A stretch of 64,000 nt of DNA from Bacillus safensis FO-36b. GTDB lineage: Bacteria; Bacillota; Bacilli; Bacillales; Bacillaceae. The stretch covers positions 248,001 to 312,000 of the forward strand of contig NZ_ASJD01000003.1 in assembly GCF_000691165.1 (NCBI RefSeq), read 5' to 3'. Shown here one piece after another: positions 8,965 through 16,570 of the stretch. The position numbers were made by a program, and so were the translations under genes. Numbering within the stretch: the stretch's first letter is position 1; each line of letters starts with the position of its first letter. Under the pieces are notes generated by a model, which made no database searches, was not told the DNA's origin, and saw only the letters and a list, made by a program, of their open reading frames with translations.

Positions 8965-9684
8965 ATGAAAAAATTAAAATTTAAACTCACTTACTACTGG
9001 TATAAACTCCTCATGAAGCTAGGTCTTAAGAGTGATGAGATTTATTATATTGGTGGTAGTGAGGCGCTGCCGCCGCCATTATCAAAGGATGAAGAGCAGG
9101 AACTGCTTGTCAAATTACCAAAAGGTGATCAAACAGCAAGGGCCATCCTGATCGAAAGAAATTTGCGGTTGGTGGTCTACATCGCAAGAAAATTTGAAAA
9201 CACAGGGATTAATATTGAGGATTTAATTAGTATTGGAACTATTGGTCTAATTAAGGCAGTCAATACATTTAATCCAGAAAAAAAGATCAAGCTTGCGACA
9301 TATGCTTCGAGATGTATTGAAAACGAGATTTTGATGTATTTGCGCCGAAATAATAAAATTCGTTCAGAAGTGTCGTTTGATGAGCCGCTCAACATTGATT
9401 GGGACGGAAATGAACTGCTTTTATCAGACGTACTTGGAACAGATGATGATATTATCACACGGGATATTGAAGCAAATGTAGATAAAAAACTGTTGAAAAA
9501 AGCGCTGGAGCAATTAAATGACCGCGAAAAGCAGATTATGGAGCTCAGATTCGGTTTAGTTGGCGGTGAAGAAAAAACCCAAAAAGATGTCGCTGATATG
9601 TTAGGAATTTCCCAGTCGTATATTTCAAGACTTGAAAAAAGAATTATTAAACGATTACAAAAAGAATTTAACAAAATGGTCTAA
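8965..9684 (+). CDS. sigE: Sporulation sigma factor E precursor (pro-sigma-E)
   Basis: The early mother-cell sigma factor. The start at 8965 ([16 protein letters not shown]) gives 239 residues, the B. subtilis length, with AGAAGGGAGAAG just upstream; a longer frame begins at 8941 but lies before this site. The N-terminal amphipathic pro-sequence of about 27 residues keeps the factor at the membrane until SpoIIGA cuts it. Sigma-70 region 2 (about residues 55-130, with [12 protein letters not shown] and the [13 protein letters not shown] helix) and region 4 (about 180-235, helix-turn-helix at [19 protein letters not shown]) are clear. Confidence 0.97.
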   Translation: MKKLKFKLTYYWYKLLMKLGLKSDEIYYIGGSEALPPPLSKDEEQELLVKLPKGDQTARAILIERNLRLVVYIARKFENTGINIEDLISIGTIGLIKAVNTFNPEKKIKLATYASRCIENEILMYLRRNNKIRSEVSFDEPLNIDWDGNELLLSDVLGTDDDIITRDIEANVDKKLLKKALEQLNDREKQIMELRFGLVGGEEKTQKDVADMLGISQSYISRLEKRIIKRLQKEFNKMV

Positions 9685-9762
9685 AAAAATTTTTTTGAAA
9701 GCTCTGTCCCTTTGCTGTCAAAGGTATCAACTTCTTTTCTCATGATTCTCATCATCACTCGT

Positions 9763-9790
9763 GCATATTTTTCCATCCCAAGGAGATACT
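9763..9790 (+). promoter_or_regulatory. Sigma-F/sigma-G type promoter of sigG
   Basis: GCATA at 9763-9767, 14-base spacer, GGAGATACT at 9782-9790. The second element fits the sigma-F -10 pattern GGnrAnAnT at all fixed positions. B. subtilis sigG is first transcribed by sigma-F and then by its own product, which fits this site. Confidence 0.7.
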
Positions 9791-9827
9791 GAACTTTGTA
9801 CAACAGCTCCTGTAGGGAGGGAAAAAA

Positions 9828-10607
9828 GTGTCCAGAAATAAAGTGGAAATCTGCGGAGTCGACACCTCCAAACTGCCTGTTCTGAAAAACGAAGAGATGA
9901 GAAAATTGTTCAGACAGCTGCAGGATGAGGGTGACGATACAGCAAGAGAAAAGCTAGTCAATGGCAATTTGCGGTTGGTTTTAAGTGTGATTCAGCGTTT
10001 TAACAACAGAGGCGAGTATGTGGATGATCTCTTCCAAGTAGGCTGTATCGGATTAATGAAATCAATTGATAATTTTGATTTAAGCCACAATGTCAGATTT
10101 TCAACTTATGCGGTCCCTATGATCATAGGAGAAATCCGTCGATACTTGCGTGATAACAACCCAATTCGGGTGTCTCGTTCACTAAGAGATATTGCCTACA
10201 AAGCGCTTCAGGTTCGTGAGAGGCTGATTAGTGAGACAAGCAAGGAGCCAACGGCAGAAGACATTGCCAAAGTGCTGGAAGTGCCTCATGAGGAAATTGT
10301 CTTTGCCCTAGATGCGATTCAAGATCCTGTTTCTTTGTTTGAACCGATCTATAATGACGGAGGAGATCCGATTTATGTGATGGATCAAATTAGTGATGAT
10401 CGGAACAAAGACACACAATGGGTAGAGGAATTGGCCTTAAAAGAGGGAATGCGCAGATTGAATGATCGAGAAAAAATGATTCTCCGCAAACGCTTCTTCC
10501 AAGGAAAAACGCAAATGGAAGTCGCTGAAGAGATCGGGATTTCTCAAGCACAAGTCTCAAGACTTGAAAAAGCAGCCATCAAACAAATGAATAAAAACAT
10601 CTTTTAA
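9828..10607 (+). CDS. sigG: Late forespore sigma factor G
   Basis: A 259-residue sigma factor (260 in B. subtilis) that drives late forespore genes. The N terminus (MSRNKVEICGVDTSKLPVL) and nearly all of the chain match the known protein; only the last residues differ (NKNIF). Region 2 is at about 35-105, region 3 at about 115-180, and region 4 ends with the helix-turn-helix EVAEEIGISQAQVSRLEKA. The start is GTG at 9828 with AGGGAGGG at 9815-9822. It has its own forespore-type promoter in the 143-base gap after sigE, so it is mainly a separate unit although read-through from spoIIG is possible. Confidence 0.97.
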   Translation: MSRNKVEICGVDTSKLPVLKNEEMRKLFRQLQDEGDDTAREKLVNGNLRLVLSVIQRFNNRGEYVDDLFQVGCIGLMKSIDNFDLSHNVRFSTYAVPMIIGEIRRYLRDNNPIRVSRSLRDIAYKALQVRERLISETSKEPTAEDIAKVLEVPHEEIVFALDAIQDPVSLFEPIYNDGGDPIYVMDQISDDRNKDTQWVEELALKEGMRRLNDREKMILRKRFFQGKTQMEVAEEIGISQAQVSRLEKAAIKQMNKNIF

Positions 10608-10634
10608 AGCCGCCGCTTCATGTGCGGCTTTTTT
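10607..10634 (+). terminator. Terminator after sigG
   Basis: AAGCCGC pairs with GCGGCTT around a 10-base loop and is followed by TTTTT. It overlaps the last base of the sigG stop codon. Confidence 0.85.
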
Positions 10635-10662
10635 CATTCTTGGAAAGAGCACGTCTCTAGTA

Positions 10663-10691
10663 TTGACTCTGTTATTTTTTTCATTTAATCT
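10663..10691 (+). promoter_or_regulatory. Possible sigma-A promoter of the SorC-family regulator
   Basis: TTGACT at 10663-10668 with TAATCT at 10686-10691 (17-base spacer). The -10 is weak. The start point would fall at the first operator palindrome, which suits autoregulation. Confidence 0.4.
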
Positions 10692-10696
10692 GTTTT

Positions 10697-10727
10697 TAAC
10701 AAATGTTATTTTAGATATCATTTGTTA
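10697..10727 (+). promoter_or_regulatory. Bipartite operator of the PTS-cluster regulator (site A)
   Basis: TAACAAATGTTA at 10697-10708 and TATCATTTGTTA at 10716-10727 are near-perfect palindromes (TAACA-nn-TGTTA type) separated by seven bases, 19 bases centre to centre. The same arrangement recurs at 11806-11836. SorC-family regulators are commonly tetramers and bind paired palindromes, so I infer this is the binding site of the adjacent regulator. Confidence 0.65.
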
Positions 10728-10757
10728 GGGAACACTTAAGCGGAAAGAAGGGTTATT

Positions 10758-11696
10758 ATGACATTCCATGATGAAAGAAGGCTGCTCATTAAGGTTGCGC
10801 ATATGTATTATGAAGAAGGCGCCACTCAATCTAAAATAGCAGATGCTGTTGGGGTTAGCCGTTCGCTCATATCGAAATATTTGGCAAAAGCACGTGAAGC
10901 AGGGATCGTGGAAATCATTATTCATGATGAAATGAATCAACAATATGGATCTTTAGAAAGAAAAATAGAGCGGAAATACGGGCTGCGAGAAGTCGTCTGT
11001 GTGGAAACGCTCAGCCAAGAAACAACAAAAAGCCGAATCGGCGCTGCGGCGGCAGGCTTTTTATTAAAAGTCATGAAGGATGGACAAGTCATCGGTTTTT
11101 CCTCAGGAACCACTTTGCATGAAATGGCGAAATCGCTTACGTCAGTTCAGCACTACCCATCCGTGACATTTGTTCCGCTTGTCGGGGGTGTGGGAAACGA
11201 AGATGTTGATATCCATGCCAATTATATTATTGCGAGATGCACAGAGGCACTCAAATCTAAATGTGAGTTTTTACATGTGCCTGTCATGCTTGATACGAAA
11301 GAAGCGAAGGATGTACTGATACGGCAGCCGTCAATCAAAAAAGTGATTGAATTAGGAGAATCATCAAATATTGCGGTTGTCGGGATTGGCGGGGTTCCGC
11401 AGCATTCAACGATGGTGAAATCTTATATGACAAGCGGTGAGGAGGATATTCTTCAAGCGAAGGATGTAGCGGGTGACATTTGCTATAACTTTATTGATCA
11501 CCAAGGAGAAGTGTATCCCCACCCATGGAACGACAGGGTAATGGGCATAAGCCCGCAAAAGTTGAAAGAAATCCCGCTAGTCATTGGTGTCGCTGGAGGA
11601 GAAGAAAAAGTTGAAGCGATCCGGGCAGCCTTAGAAGGTGGATTAATTCATGTATTAATTACGGATGAACGAACAGGAGATGCCTTATTAAAGTAA
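10758..11696 (+). CDS. SorC/DeoR-type sugar-binding transcriptional regulator of the PTS cluster
   Basis: A 312-residue regulator. The N terminus has a helix-turn-helix at about residues 18-45 (ATQSKIADAVGVSRSLISKYLAKA). The rest (about 60-312) is a SorC-type sugar-phosphate-binding domain, with the motif GFSSGTTLHEMA near residue 113, NYIIARCTEAL near 160 and VVGIGG near 210. Members sense phosphorylated sugars or polyols and usually repress, sometimes activate, the next operon. Paired palindromes upstream of this gene and of the operon at 11941 point to autoregulation and control of the PTS genes. AAAGAAGGG at 10743-10751 precedes the ATG. It could be called SrlR-like by position, but the true E. 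coli SrlR is from another family. Confidence 0.85.
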   Translation: MTFHDERRLLIKVAHMYYEEGATQSKIADAVGVSRSLISKYLAKAREAGIVEIIIHDEMNQQYGSLERKIERKYGLREVVCVETLSQETTKSRIGAAAAGFLLKVMKDGQVIGFSSGTTLHEMAKSLTSVQHYPSVTFVPLVGGVGNEDVDIHANYIIARCTEALKSKCEFLHVPVMLDTKEAKDVLIRQPSIKKVIELGESSNIAVVGIGGVPQHSTMVKSYMTSGEEDILQAKDVAGDICYNFIDHQGEVYPHPWNDRVMGISPQKLKEIPLVIGVAGGEEKVEAIRAALEGGLIHVLITDERTGDALLK

Positions 11697-11724
11697 CTAC
11701 CTAATATGATTAGGTAGTTTTTTT
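11695..11724 (+). terminator. Terminator after the SorC-family regulator
   Basis: ACTACCTAAT and ATTAGGTAGT form a 10-bp perfect stem with a three-base loop, followed by TTTTTT. It separates the regulator from the operon transcript. Confidence 0.9.
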
Positions 11725-11768
11725 GAGTCTTTAGACTCAAAAAGATTGAAAATTTTATCGATTTTATC

Positions 11769-11796
11769 TTGACACAAAGTTGACACATCATATAAA
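11769..11796 (+). promoter_or_regulatory. Strong sigma-A promoter of the polyol PTS operon
   Basis: TTGACA at 11769-11774, 16-base spacer, TATAAA at 11791-11796. The start point would be near 11803, directly against the first operator palindrome at 11806, a layout typical of repression. Confidence 0.7.
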
Positions 11797-11805
11797 CTAA
11801 GTTCA

Positions 11806-11836
11806 TAACAAATGATAAATAAAATAACAAATGTTA
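11806..11836 (+). promoter_or_regulatory. Bipartite operator of the PTS operon (site B)
   Basis: TAACAAATGATA at 11806-11817 and TAACAAATGTTA at 11825-11836, seven bases apart, 19 bases centre to centre. The reverse complement of site A has the same first palindrome and the same spacing, so both sites are clearly related. It overlaps the expected transcription start. Confidence 0.7.
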
Positions 11837-11863
11837 CAAGAAACAGATTTTTGTTAATTTTTA

Positions 11864-11875
11864 TAACATTTGTTA
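11864..11875 (+). promoter_or_regulatory. Third operator palindrome downstream of the PTS promoter
   Basis: TAACATTTGTTA is the reverse complement of the palindrome at 11825-11836 and lies 39 bases (about twice 19.5) from it, on the same helical phase. In the transcript the two could also pair as a 12-bp stem with a 27-base loop. It may be an auxiliary operator. Confidence 0.55.
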
Positions 11876-11940
11876 AAAGTTTCAGATTATTTTTCTAGCA
11901 ATCTACCCGAGAAGCAAGAAAACCTGAAAGGATGATTTAG

Positions 11941-13185
11941 ATGTCAATCTATCAACAGTTGTTAGCTCGAGAACGCAGTGGAGATCCAATCAAAGTAGGA
12001 ATTATTGGGGCAGGCCAAATGGGCTTTGGACTTATTTCACAAATTTCTAAAATTCCAGGCATGATTGTAGCAGGTGTTTGTGATATTCACCTTAGTGCAG
12101 CAGAGAAGGCAGCGAATTTTTACAAGCAGCATGCGAAGCCGCATCAAATGGTCGTCACAAATGATTATAGAGAAGTGATTCAATCAGATTTTGTGGAAGT
12201 TGTCGTAGATGCAACAGGAGTGCCAGAGGTCGGAGCAAACATTTCTTTGGAAGCGCTTAATTCAAAGAAACATCTCGTTCTTTTAAATGTAGAAGTTGAT
12301 ATTACCATCGGTTTGGTGATGCATAAATTATTCACAAATGCAGGACTTGTTTATTCTGGATCAGCTGGAGACGAACCGGCAGCAACACTAGAATTATATG
12401 AATTTGCAAAAACAATGGGACTTGAGGTGCTCGTTGCTGGGAAAGGCAAGAACAACCCATTCTTCCCAGAAGCAAATCCAGATACGTGTAAAGCAGAAGC
12501 AGATAGTAAACATATGAGTGCACATATGCTCGCTGCCTTCCAAGACGGAACAAAAACAATGGCAGAAATGAACTTATTAAGTAACGCGACAGGGCTTTTG
12601 CCAGATAAAGTCGGTATGCACGGAGTCGAAGCAAATTTAGAGAATGTAGCAGATAAATTGAATCAAAAACAACAAGGCGGCGTGCTCGATAACTTCGGAG
12701 TCGTTGAATATGTAAATGGACTTGCTCCTGGCGTATTCGTTATCGTCAAGAGTGATCTAGAGCCAGTAGATGAAGAGCTTCGTTACTTAAAAGTTGGAAA
12801 AGGTCCTCACTACACGCTTTACCGTCCTTTCCACTTAGCGAGTCTTGAAACACCTGTTACCATCGCAAAAGCGGTCTTACAGCATGATTCATCGATCCAC
12901 CCGATTGGTGTACCAGTGTCAGAAACAGTCGCTGTTGCGAAAAGAGATATTAAAGCAGGGGAATCACTTGACGGAATTGGCGGATACTCCGTAAGAGGTG
13001 TACTTGAAACGCATCAAGACATGAAAACGAACGGTCACATTCCAATTGGCTTAATCAGCGGAAAAGTCGTAGCGAAAAAAGACATCAAATTAGGACAGTT
13101 CCTTACTCATGATGATGTAGAGCTTGATTCAAACACAACCGTCTGGAAGCTGCGTTCATTACAAGATCACTTATTTCAATCATAA
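11941..13185 (+). CDS. NAD(P)-dependent oxidoreductase with C-terminal SAF domain (COG4091; DXR-II/DRL-like)
   Basis: A 414-residue protein. A Rossmann domain opens with IKVGIIGAGQMG (GxGxxG at residues 23-28); a central catalytic part carries the family motif GKGKNNPFFPEANP (near 169-182); a SAF domain covers about 330-410 (AVAKRDIKAGESL and VAKKDIKLGQFL are its two halves). This layout is that of COG4091, usually called 'predicted homoserine dehydrogenase' and sometimes misnamed FlgA from the SAF part. The DXR type II (DRL) enzymes, which make 2-C-methylerythritol 4-phosphate from DXP in some bacteria, share it. Being first in a glucitol-type PTS operon, it probably acts on the phosphorylated polyol the PTS makes. 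The exact reaction is unknown. AAAGGATG at 11928-11935 precedes the ATG. Confidence 0.8.
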   Translation: MSIYQQLLARERSGDPIKVGIIGAGQMGFGLISQISKIPGMIVAGVCDIHLSAAEKAANFYKQHAKPHQMVVTNDYREVIQSDFVEVVVDATGVPEVGANISLEALNSKKHLVLLNVEVDITIGLVMHKLFTNAGLVYSGSAGDEPAATLELYEFAKTMGLEVLVAGKGKNNPFFPEANPDTCKAEADSKHMSAHMLAAFQDGTKTMAEMNLLSNATGLLPDKVGMHGVEANLENVADKLNQKQQGGVLDNFGVVEYVNGLAPGVFVIVKSDLEPVDEELRYLKVGKGPHYTLYRPFHLASLETPVTIAKAVLQHDSSIHPIGVPVSETVAVAKRDIKAGESLDGIGGYSVRGVLETHQDMKTNGHIPIGLISGKVVAKKDIKLGQFLTHDDVELDSNTTVWKLRSLQDHLFQS

Positions 13186-13197
13186 GGACGTGAAGCT

Positions 13198-13629
13198 ATG
13201 GAAAAATTAGCAATCGTACTTTGTATCATTCTCATCGTGCAGTATGGGTTATCTTTTATTCAAATCAAGTATTATCGCAAAAGCATGGACTCACTGATTG
13301 ATGACTACAGAGGGAAACAAGGCTATCACTTATTTTCAGGAATGGAACGGCGCAAAGTTGGCCCTGGGGCCATTGCGCTCATCATTGTGGATGAATCGTA
13401 TATCATTCAAAAATGCCATGTGCTTGGCGGCGTGTCGATCTTATCTAAATTTAAAGAAGTCCCTGCATATGAAGGCAAGCATGTAGGGGCTGTGCTGGAC
13501 GAGCACCACATGATGAAGAAAACGTTGAAAAAGCGCAAAAAAGCGCCAGCTGTCATGCAAGCACTTTCCATGGCGGCTGAACAGGCACTTGTCTCGATTT
13601 CGAAAAAAAATATAACAAATGTGAACTAA
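13198..13629 (+). CDS. gutM: Glucitol operon activator-like protein GutM
   Basis: A 143-residue protein with one N-terminal membrane segment (residues 4-21, LAIVLCIILIVQYGLSFI), then a basic soluble domain with the motif GPGAIALIIVDESYII and a KKTLKKRKKAPA stretch. It matches the GutM family, which accompanies sorbitol PTS genes; E. coli GutM is described as an activator of the glucitol operon, though the membrane anchor makes direct DNA binding uncertain. It lies 12 bases after the dehydrogenase and 18 before the IIC gene, so it belongs to the operon. AAGGACGTG precedes the ATG. Confidence 0.8.
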   Translation: MEKLAIVLCIILIVQYGLSFIQIKYYRKSMDSLIDDYRGKQGYHLFSGMERRKVGPGAIALIIVDESYIIQKCHVLGGVSILSKFKEVPAYEGKHVGAVLDEHHMMKKTLKKRKKAPAVMQALSMAAEQALVSISKKNITNVN

Positions 13630-13647
13630 AGAAAGGGGAGATGAAAC

Positions 13648-14178
13648 ATGGAATGGATTCAATGGTTTGGAGAGCACTTTATCGGAATGTTTGAAGCCGG
13701 CGGAAAGCAGTTCATGGGTCTGATTACAGGTATCGTTCCAACGCTTGTTGTGTTACTTACTTTCACTTATGCTGTCATGAAATTTATTGGAGAAGAGCGA
13801 GTGAATAGAGCCATTCAGTTTGCAGCGAAATATACCATTTTGCGCTACACGTTAATGCCGATCTTATCTGTACTTATTTTGACAAACCCAATGGCTTATA
13901 CGTTTGGCCGCTTCTTACCTGAAAAACAAAAACCAGCATTCTATGATTCAGCTGTTTCATTTGTTCATCCGGTGACATCACTGTTCCCGTATGCCAACGC
14001 AGGAGAACTATTTGTCTATTTAGGAATTGCGAACGGGATTAAAGAAGCTGGATATTCAATGTCAGAGCTTGCTGTTCGTTACTTCTTAGTCGGGATCGTC
14101 GTCATTTTGCTACGCGGAATCATTACTGAATGGATTACAAAATATTTAGCAGGAAAAATGAAAGCGAATTCACAATAG
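13648..14178 (+). CDS. srlA: PTS glucitol/sorbitol-family EIIC subunit
   Basis: A 176-residue integral membrane protein (187 in E. coli SrlA) that forms part of the transport channel. Hydrophobic segments are at about residues 20-45, 63-85, 108-130 and 140-160. The motif [21 protein letters not shown] near the N terminus and [19 protein letters not shown] in the middle are typical of EIIC-GUT. AAAGGGGAG at 13632-13640 precedes the ATG. It lies between gutM and the IIB gene with gaps of 18 and 13 bases. Substrate specificity cannot be read from the sequence. Confidence 0.9.
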   Translation: MEWIQWFGEHFIGMFEAGGKQFMGLITGIVPTLVVLLTFTYAVMKFIGEERVNRAIQFAAKYTILRYTLMPILSVLILTNPMAYTFGRFLPEKQKPAFYDSAVSFVHPVTSLFPYANAGELFVYLGIANGIKEAGYSMSELAVRYFLVGIVVILLRGIITEWITKYLAGKMKANSQ

Positions 14179-14191
14179 GGGAGGGTTAGAC

Positions 14192-15202
14192 ATGACAAAC
14201 CACAAAGTATTTGTTGCAAAAGGTGCTGGCGGATGGGGAGAAGGCTTAGAGCTTGAACCAACTGGTAAAAGAAGAAAGGTCGTTTCCATTACAGGGGGAG
14301 GCATTCACCCGGTTGCACGTAAAATTGCAGAAATGACAGGGACAGAAGCATGTGATGGCTTTAAAAACTCTATACCAGAAGATGAAATGATGTGTGTTGT
14401 CATTGACTGCGGGGGAACAGCGCGAATCGGACTTTATCCAATGAAACGCATTCCAACTGTAGACGTTTTGGCATCCTCTCCTTCTGGGCCGCTTGCTAAA
14501 CATATTACAGAAGATATCTTCGTATCAGGCGTAACAGAAAAAGATATTTCCTATGCAGAAGCATCTGATGGTGAGGCGAAAGCAGAAGGTCAGGAAAACA
14601 GTGAGTCGATTGACAAAGAGAATTTCAAAGAAACGTATGCAAAGCTGAAAGAGGAAAATATTGAGCGGCAGGAAAAGGGCAATTTCCTGATGAGATTCTC
14701 ACGCGGAATCGGGAAAGTCACCGGTACGTTCTACCAGGCTGGCCGTGATTCTGTTGATATGCTTTTGAAAAACATTATTCCATTCATGGCATTTGTCAGT
14801 ATGTTAATTGGAATTATCAATTATACAAAAATCGGTGATCTGATTGCCCATTTTCTATCACCTTTGGCAGGATCTCTTTGGGGGCTCTTACTGCTCGTTG
14901 TGGTCTGTACACTGCCGTTCCTATCACCTGTCTTAGGACCTGGAGCAGTCATTGCCCAAGTCATCGGTGTTCTGATTGGTAGTCAAATTGCACTAGGAAA
15001 CATTCCGCCTCAATTTGCACTTCCTGCACTATTTGCCATCAACGGTCAAGTAGGGTGTGATTTTATTCCAGTGGGGCTGTCACTTGGTGAAGCGAAGCCG
15101 GAAACGGTACAATATGGGGTACCAGCTGTTTTGTATAGCCGTCTTATTACAGGGGTTCTATCTGTTGTGATCGCATACGTTGCCAGCTTCGGTATGTATT
15201 AA
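14192..15202 (+). CDS. srlE: PTS glucitol/sorbitol-family EIIB (IIBC2) subunit
   Basis: A 336-residue protein with two parts. The N-terminal IIB domain (about 1-125) has the phosphorylated cysteine Cys73 in [14 protein letters not shown], the same setting as in E. coli SrlE. A charged linker (about 130-165, rich in E and K) leads to a membrane part (about 180-336) with hydrophobic segments and the motif [17 protein letters not shown], which completes the IIC channel. It receives phosphate from the IIA protein encoded just downstream and passes it to the incoming polyol. GGGGAGGG at 14178-14185 precedes the ATG. Confidence 0.92.
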   Translation: MTNHKVFVAKGAGGWGEGLELEPTGKRRKVVSITGGGIHPVARKIAEMTGTEACDGFKNSIPEDEMMCVVIDCGGTARIGLYPMKRIPTVDVLASSPSGPLAKHITEDIFVSGVTEKDISYAEASDGEAKAEGQENSESIDKENFKETYAKLKEENIERQEKGNFLMRFSRGIGKVTGTFYQAGRDSVDMLLKNIIPFMAFVSMLIGIINYTKIGDLIAHFLSPLAGSLWGLLLLVVVCTLPFLSPVLGPGAVIAQVIGVLIGSQIALGNIPPQFALPALFAINGQVGCDFIPVGLSLGEAKPETVQYGVPAVLYSRLITGVLSVVIAYVASFGMY

Positions 15203-15228
15203 ACGTATTAAAGGAGGAATCGAGATAC

Positions 15229-15585
15229 ATGGTAACACAATCTGTCGTAAAAGAAATTGGGATCTTAGTCCCGCAATTTAAAGAAGATAAGCTGATTGTT
15301 TTATTTGGACCCGCAGCGCCGCAGGAATTAAGAGATATGTCTGTCATTCATGAGTTCGAACATCTAGAAGAAGAGCCGCTGAAGCTAGGCGGAACCATTC
15401 AAGTGGGCGATCAAACGTACACGATCACAGCCCTAGGCAATAAAGCAAATGACAACTTTAAAGAGCTCGGCCATATTTCGATCTACTTCCAAGAGCCGTT
15501 TGATGATGTATTACCAGGAGCTGTATTTGCATCCCCGCACACGTTTCCTGATATAAAAGAAGGCGTACGAATTGAAATTTCGTAA
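15229..15585 (+). CDS. srlB: PTS glucitol/sorbitol-family EIIA subunit
   Basis: A 118-residue cytoplasmic phosphocarrier. His41 (in SVIHEFEH) aligns with the phosphorylated His43 of E. coli SrlB, and the ELGHISIYF motif near residue 80 is also conserved. It takes phosphate from HPr and hands it to Cys73 of the IIB protein. AAAGGAGG at 15210-15217 precedes the ATG. It is the last gene of the operon, followed by a terminator; no dehydrogenase of the SrlD type follows. Confidence 0.92.
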   Translation: MVTQSVVKEIGILVPQFKEDKLIVLFGPAAPQELRDMSVIHEFEHLEEEPLKLGGTIQVGDQTYTITALGNKANDNFKELGHISIYFQEPFDDVLPGAVFASPHTFPDIKEGVRIEIS

Positions 15586-15591
15586 CCTTGT

Positions 15592-15625
15592 AAAAAAGCT
15601 GTTCCTAAATTGGAGCAGCTTTTTT
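15592..15625 (+). terminator. Terminator of the polyol PTS operon
   Basis: AAAAAAGCTGTTCC pairs with GGAGCAGCTTTTTT across a six-base loop. It marks the right end of the accessory block. Confidence 0.85.
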
Positions 15626-15711
15626 ATATGAGGTTTACCAGAAAGAGCATTTACGATATGCTGTAAACATTCATTATTTGTATATTCAGAATTTTTACTC
15701 AGGAGGAAGTT

Positions 15712-16491
15712 ATGGTATCACTTGAATTGAAGAATGTTTCATTAAAAAGAAATGGGAAATGGCTGCTGCAGTCTGTTGACTGGCAGGTAAATAAGCAGGA
15801 ACACTGGGTGCTTTACGGTTTAAATGGTGCGGGAAAAACCGCTTTATTAAATATGCTCTGCTCCTATTATTTCCCCACGTCAGGCGAGATGACAGTGCTG
15901 GGGCATGTCTTTGGCAAGGAAGCTCTTGGTGAAAAGCTCAGGAGGAAAATTGGTCTCATCTCAGCGGGACTTGAAAAGAAATTGCATAGAGACGACAATG
16001 CTTTTGAAATTGTACTTAGCGGCGCATTTGCTTCTATCGGGCTTTATGAAACCCCGACAGATGAAATGAGAGAGAAAGCCATTGATCTATTAAAAGCATT
16101 TGGTTCATTCAAATATGCCAACAGAACATATGAAACCCTCTCACAGGGAGAGAAGCAAAAAGTCTTGATTGCGAGGGCTTTAATGAATGATCCGCAGCTT
16201 TTGATTTTAGATGAACCTGTGACGGGTCTTGATTTTTTAGCAAGAGAGCAAGTGCTGGAGACCATCTCATTTATTGCAGCAAAGCCTGATGCGCCTACTT
16301 TGCTCTATACGACCCATCATGCAGAGGAGATTCTGCCTGTTTTTCAGCACACCTTATTATTAAAAGATGGATCTGTTTTTGATCAAGGAGAAACGAAAGA
16401 AATGATGACAAGCGGCTTGCTTTCTTCTTTTTTTGAATGTCCGGTAGATGTCATGTGGAGAAATGGCCGTCCGCATTTAAGTAAATTGTAG
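15712..16491 (+). CDS. ylmA: ABC transporter ATP-binding protein YlmA
   Basis: A 259-residue ATPase with Walker A GLNGAGKT (near residues 36-43), ABC signature LSQGEKQKVLIARAL (near 143), Walker B LLILDEP and a switch histidine (YTTHHAEE). In B. subtilis ylmA lies just after sigG, so the PTS block separates it here. No membrane partner is next to it, and a fold like the ModF/PhnC-type stand-alone ATPases is possible; its role is unknown. AGGAGGAAG precedes the ATG. Confidence 0.88.
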   Translation: MVSLELKNVSLKRNGKWLLQSVDWQVNKQEHWVLYGLNGAGKTALLNMLCSYYFPTSGEMTVLGHVFGKEALGEKLRRKIGLISAGLEKKLHRDDNAFEIVLSGAFASIGLYETPTDEMREKAIDLLKAFGSFKYANRTYETLSQGEKQKVLIARALMNDPQLLILDEPVTGLDFLAREQVLETISFIAAKPDAPTLLYTTHHAEEILPVFQHTLLLKDGSVFDQGETKEMMTSGLLSSFFECPVDVMWRNGRPHLSKL

Positions 16492-16570
16492 ATAAAAGAA
16501 ACTATTGGTCTGCGTCCCTGCTTTTCCATCATACATATTATAGTAGAAAACGAAAGGCGGGGAAGGACAG

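Noticed and set aside
9177-9674. 165-codon open frame on the minus strand across sigE
   Set aside because: It is antisense to a certain gene, rich in Ser, Ile and Phe as expected for a shadow frame, and has no ribosome binding site.
11780-11785. Second TTGACA before the PTS operon as a -35 box
   Set aside because: No acceptable -10 lies 16-18 bases downstream; the TTGACA at 11769 pairs properly with TATAAA at 11791.
11697-11940. Catabolite-responsive (cre) element before the PTS operon
   Set aside because: I looked for TGWAANCGNTNWCA on both strands and saw no good match; the palindromes there are of a different type.
11941-13185. Calling this gene homoserine dehydrogenase or flagellar FlgA
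   Set aside because: The N-terminal Rossmann part explains the first label and the SAF domain the second, but the operon partners are PTS genes and no threonine or flagellar gene is near.
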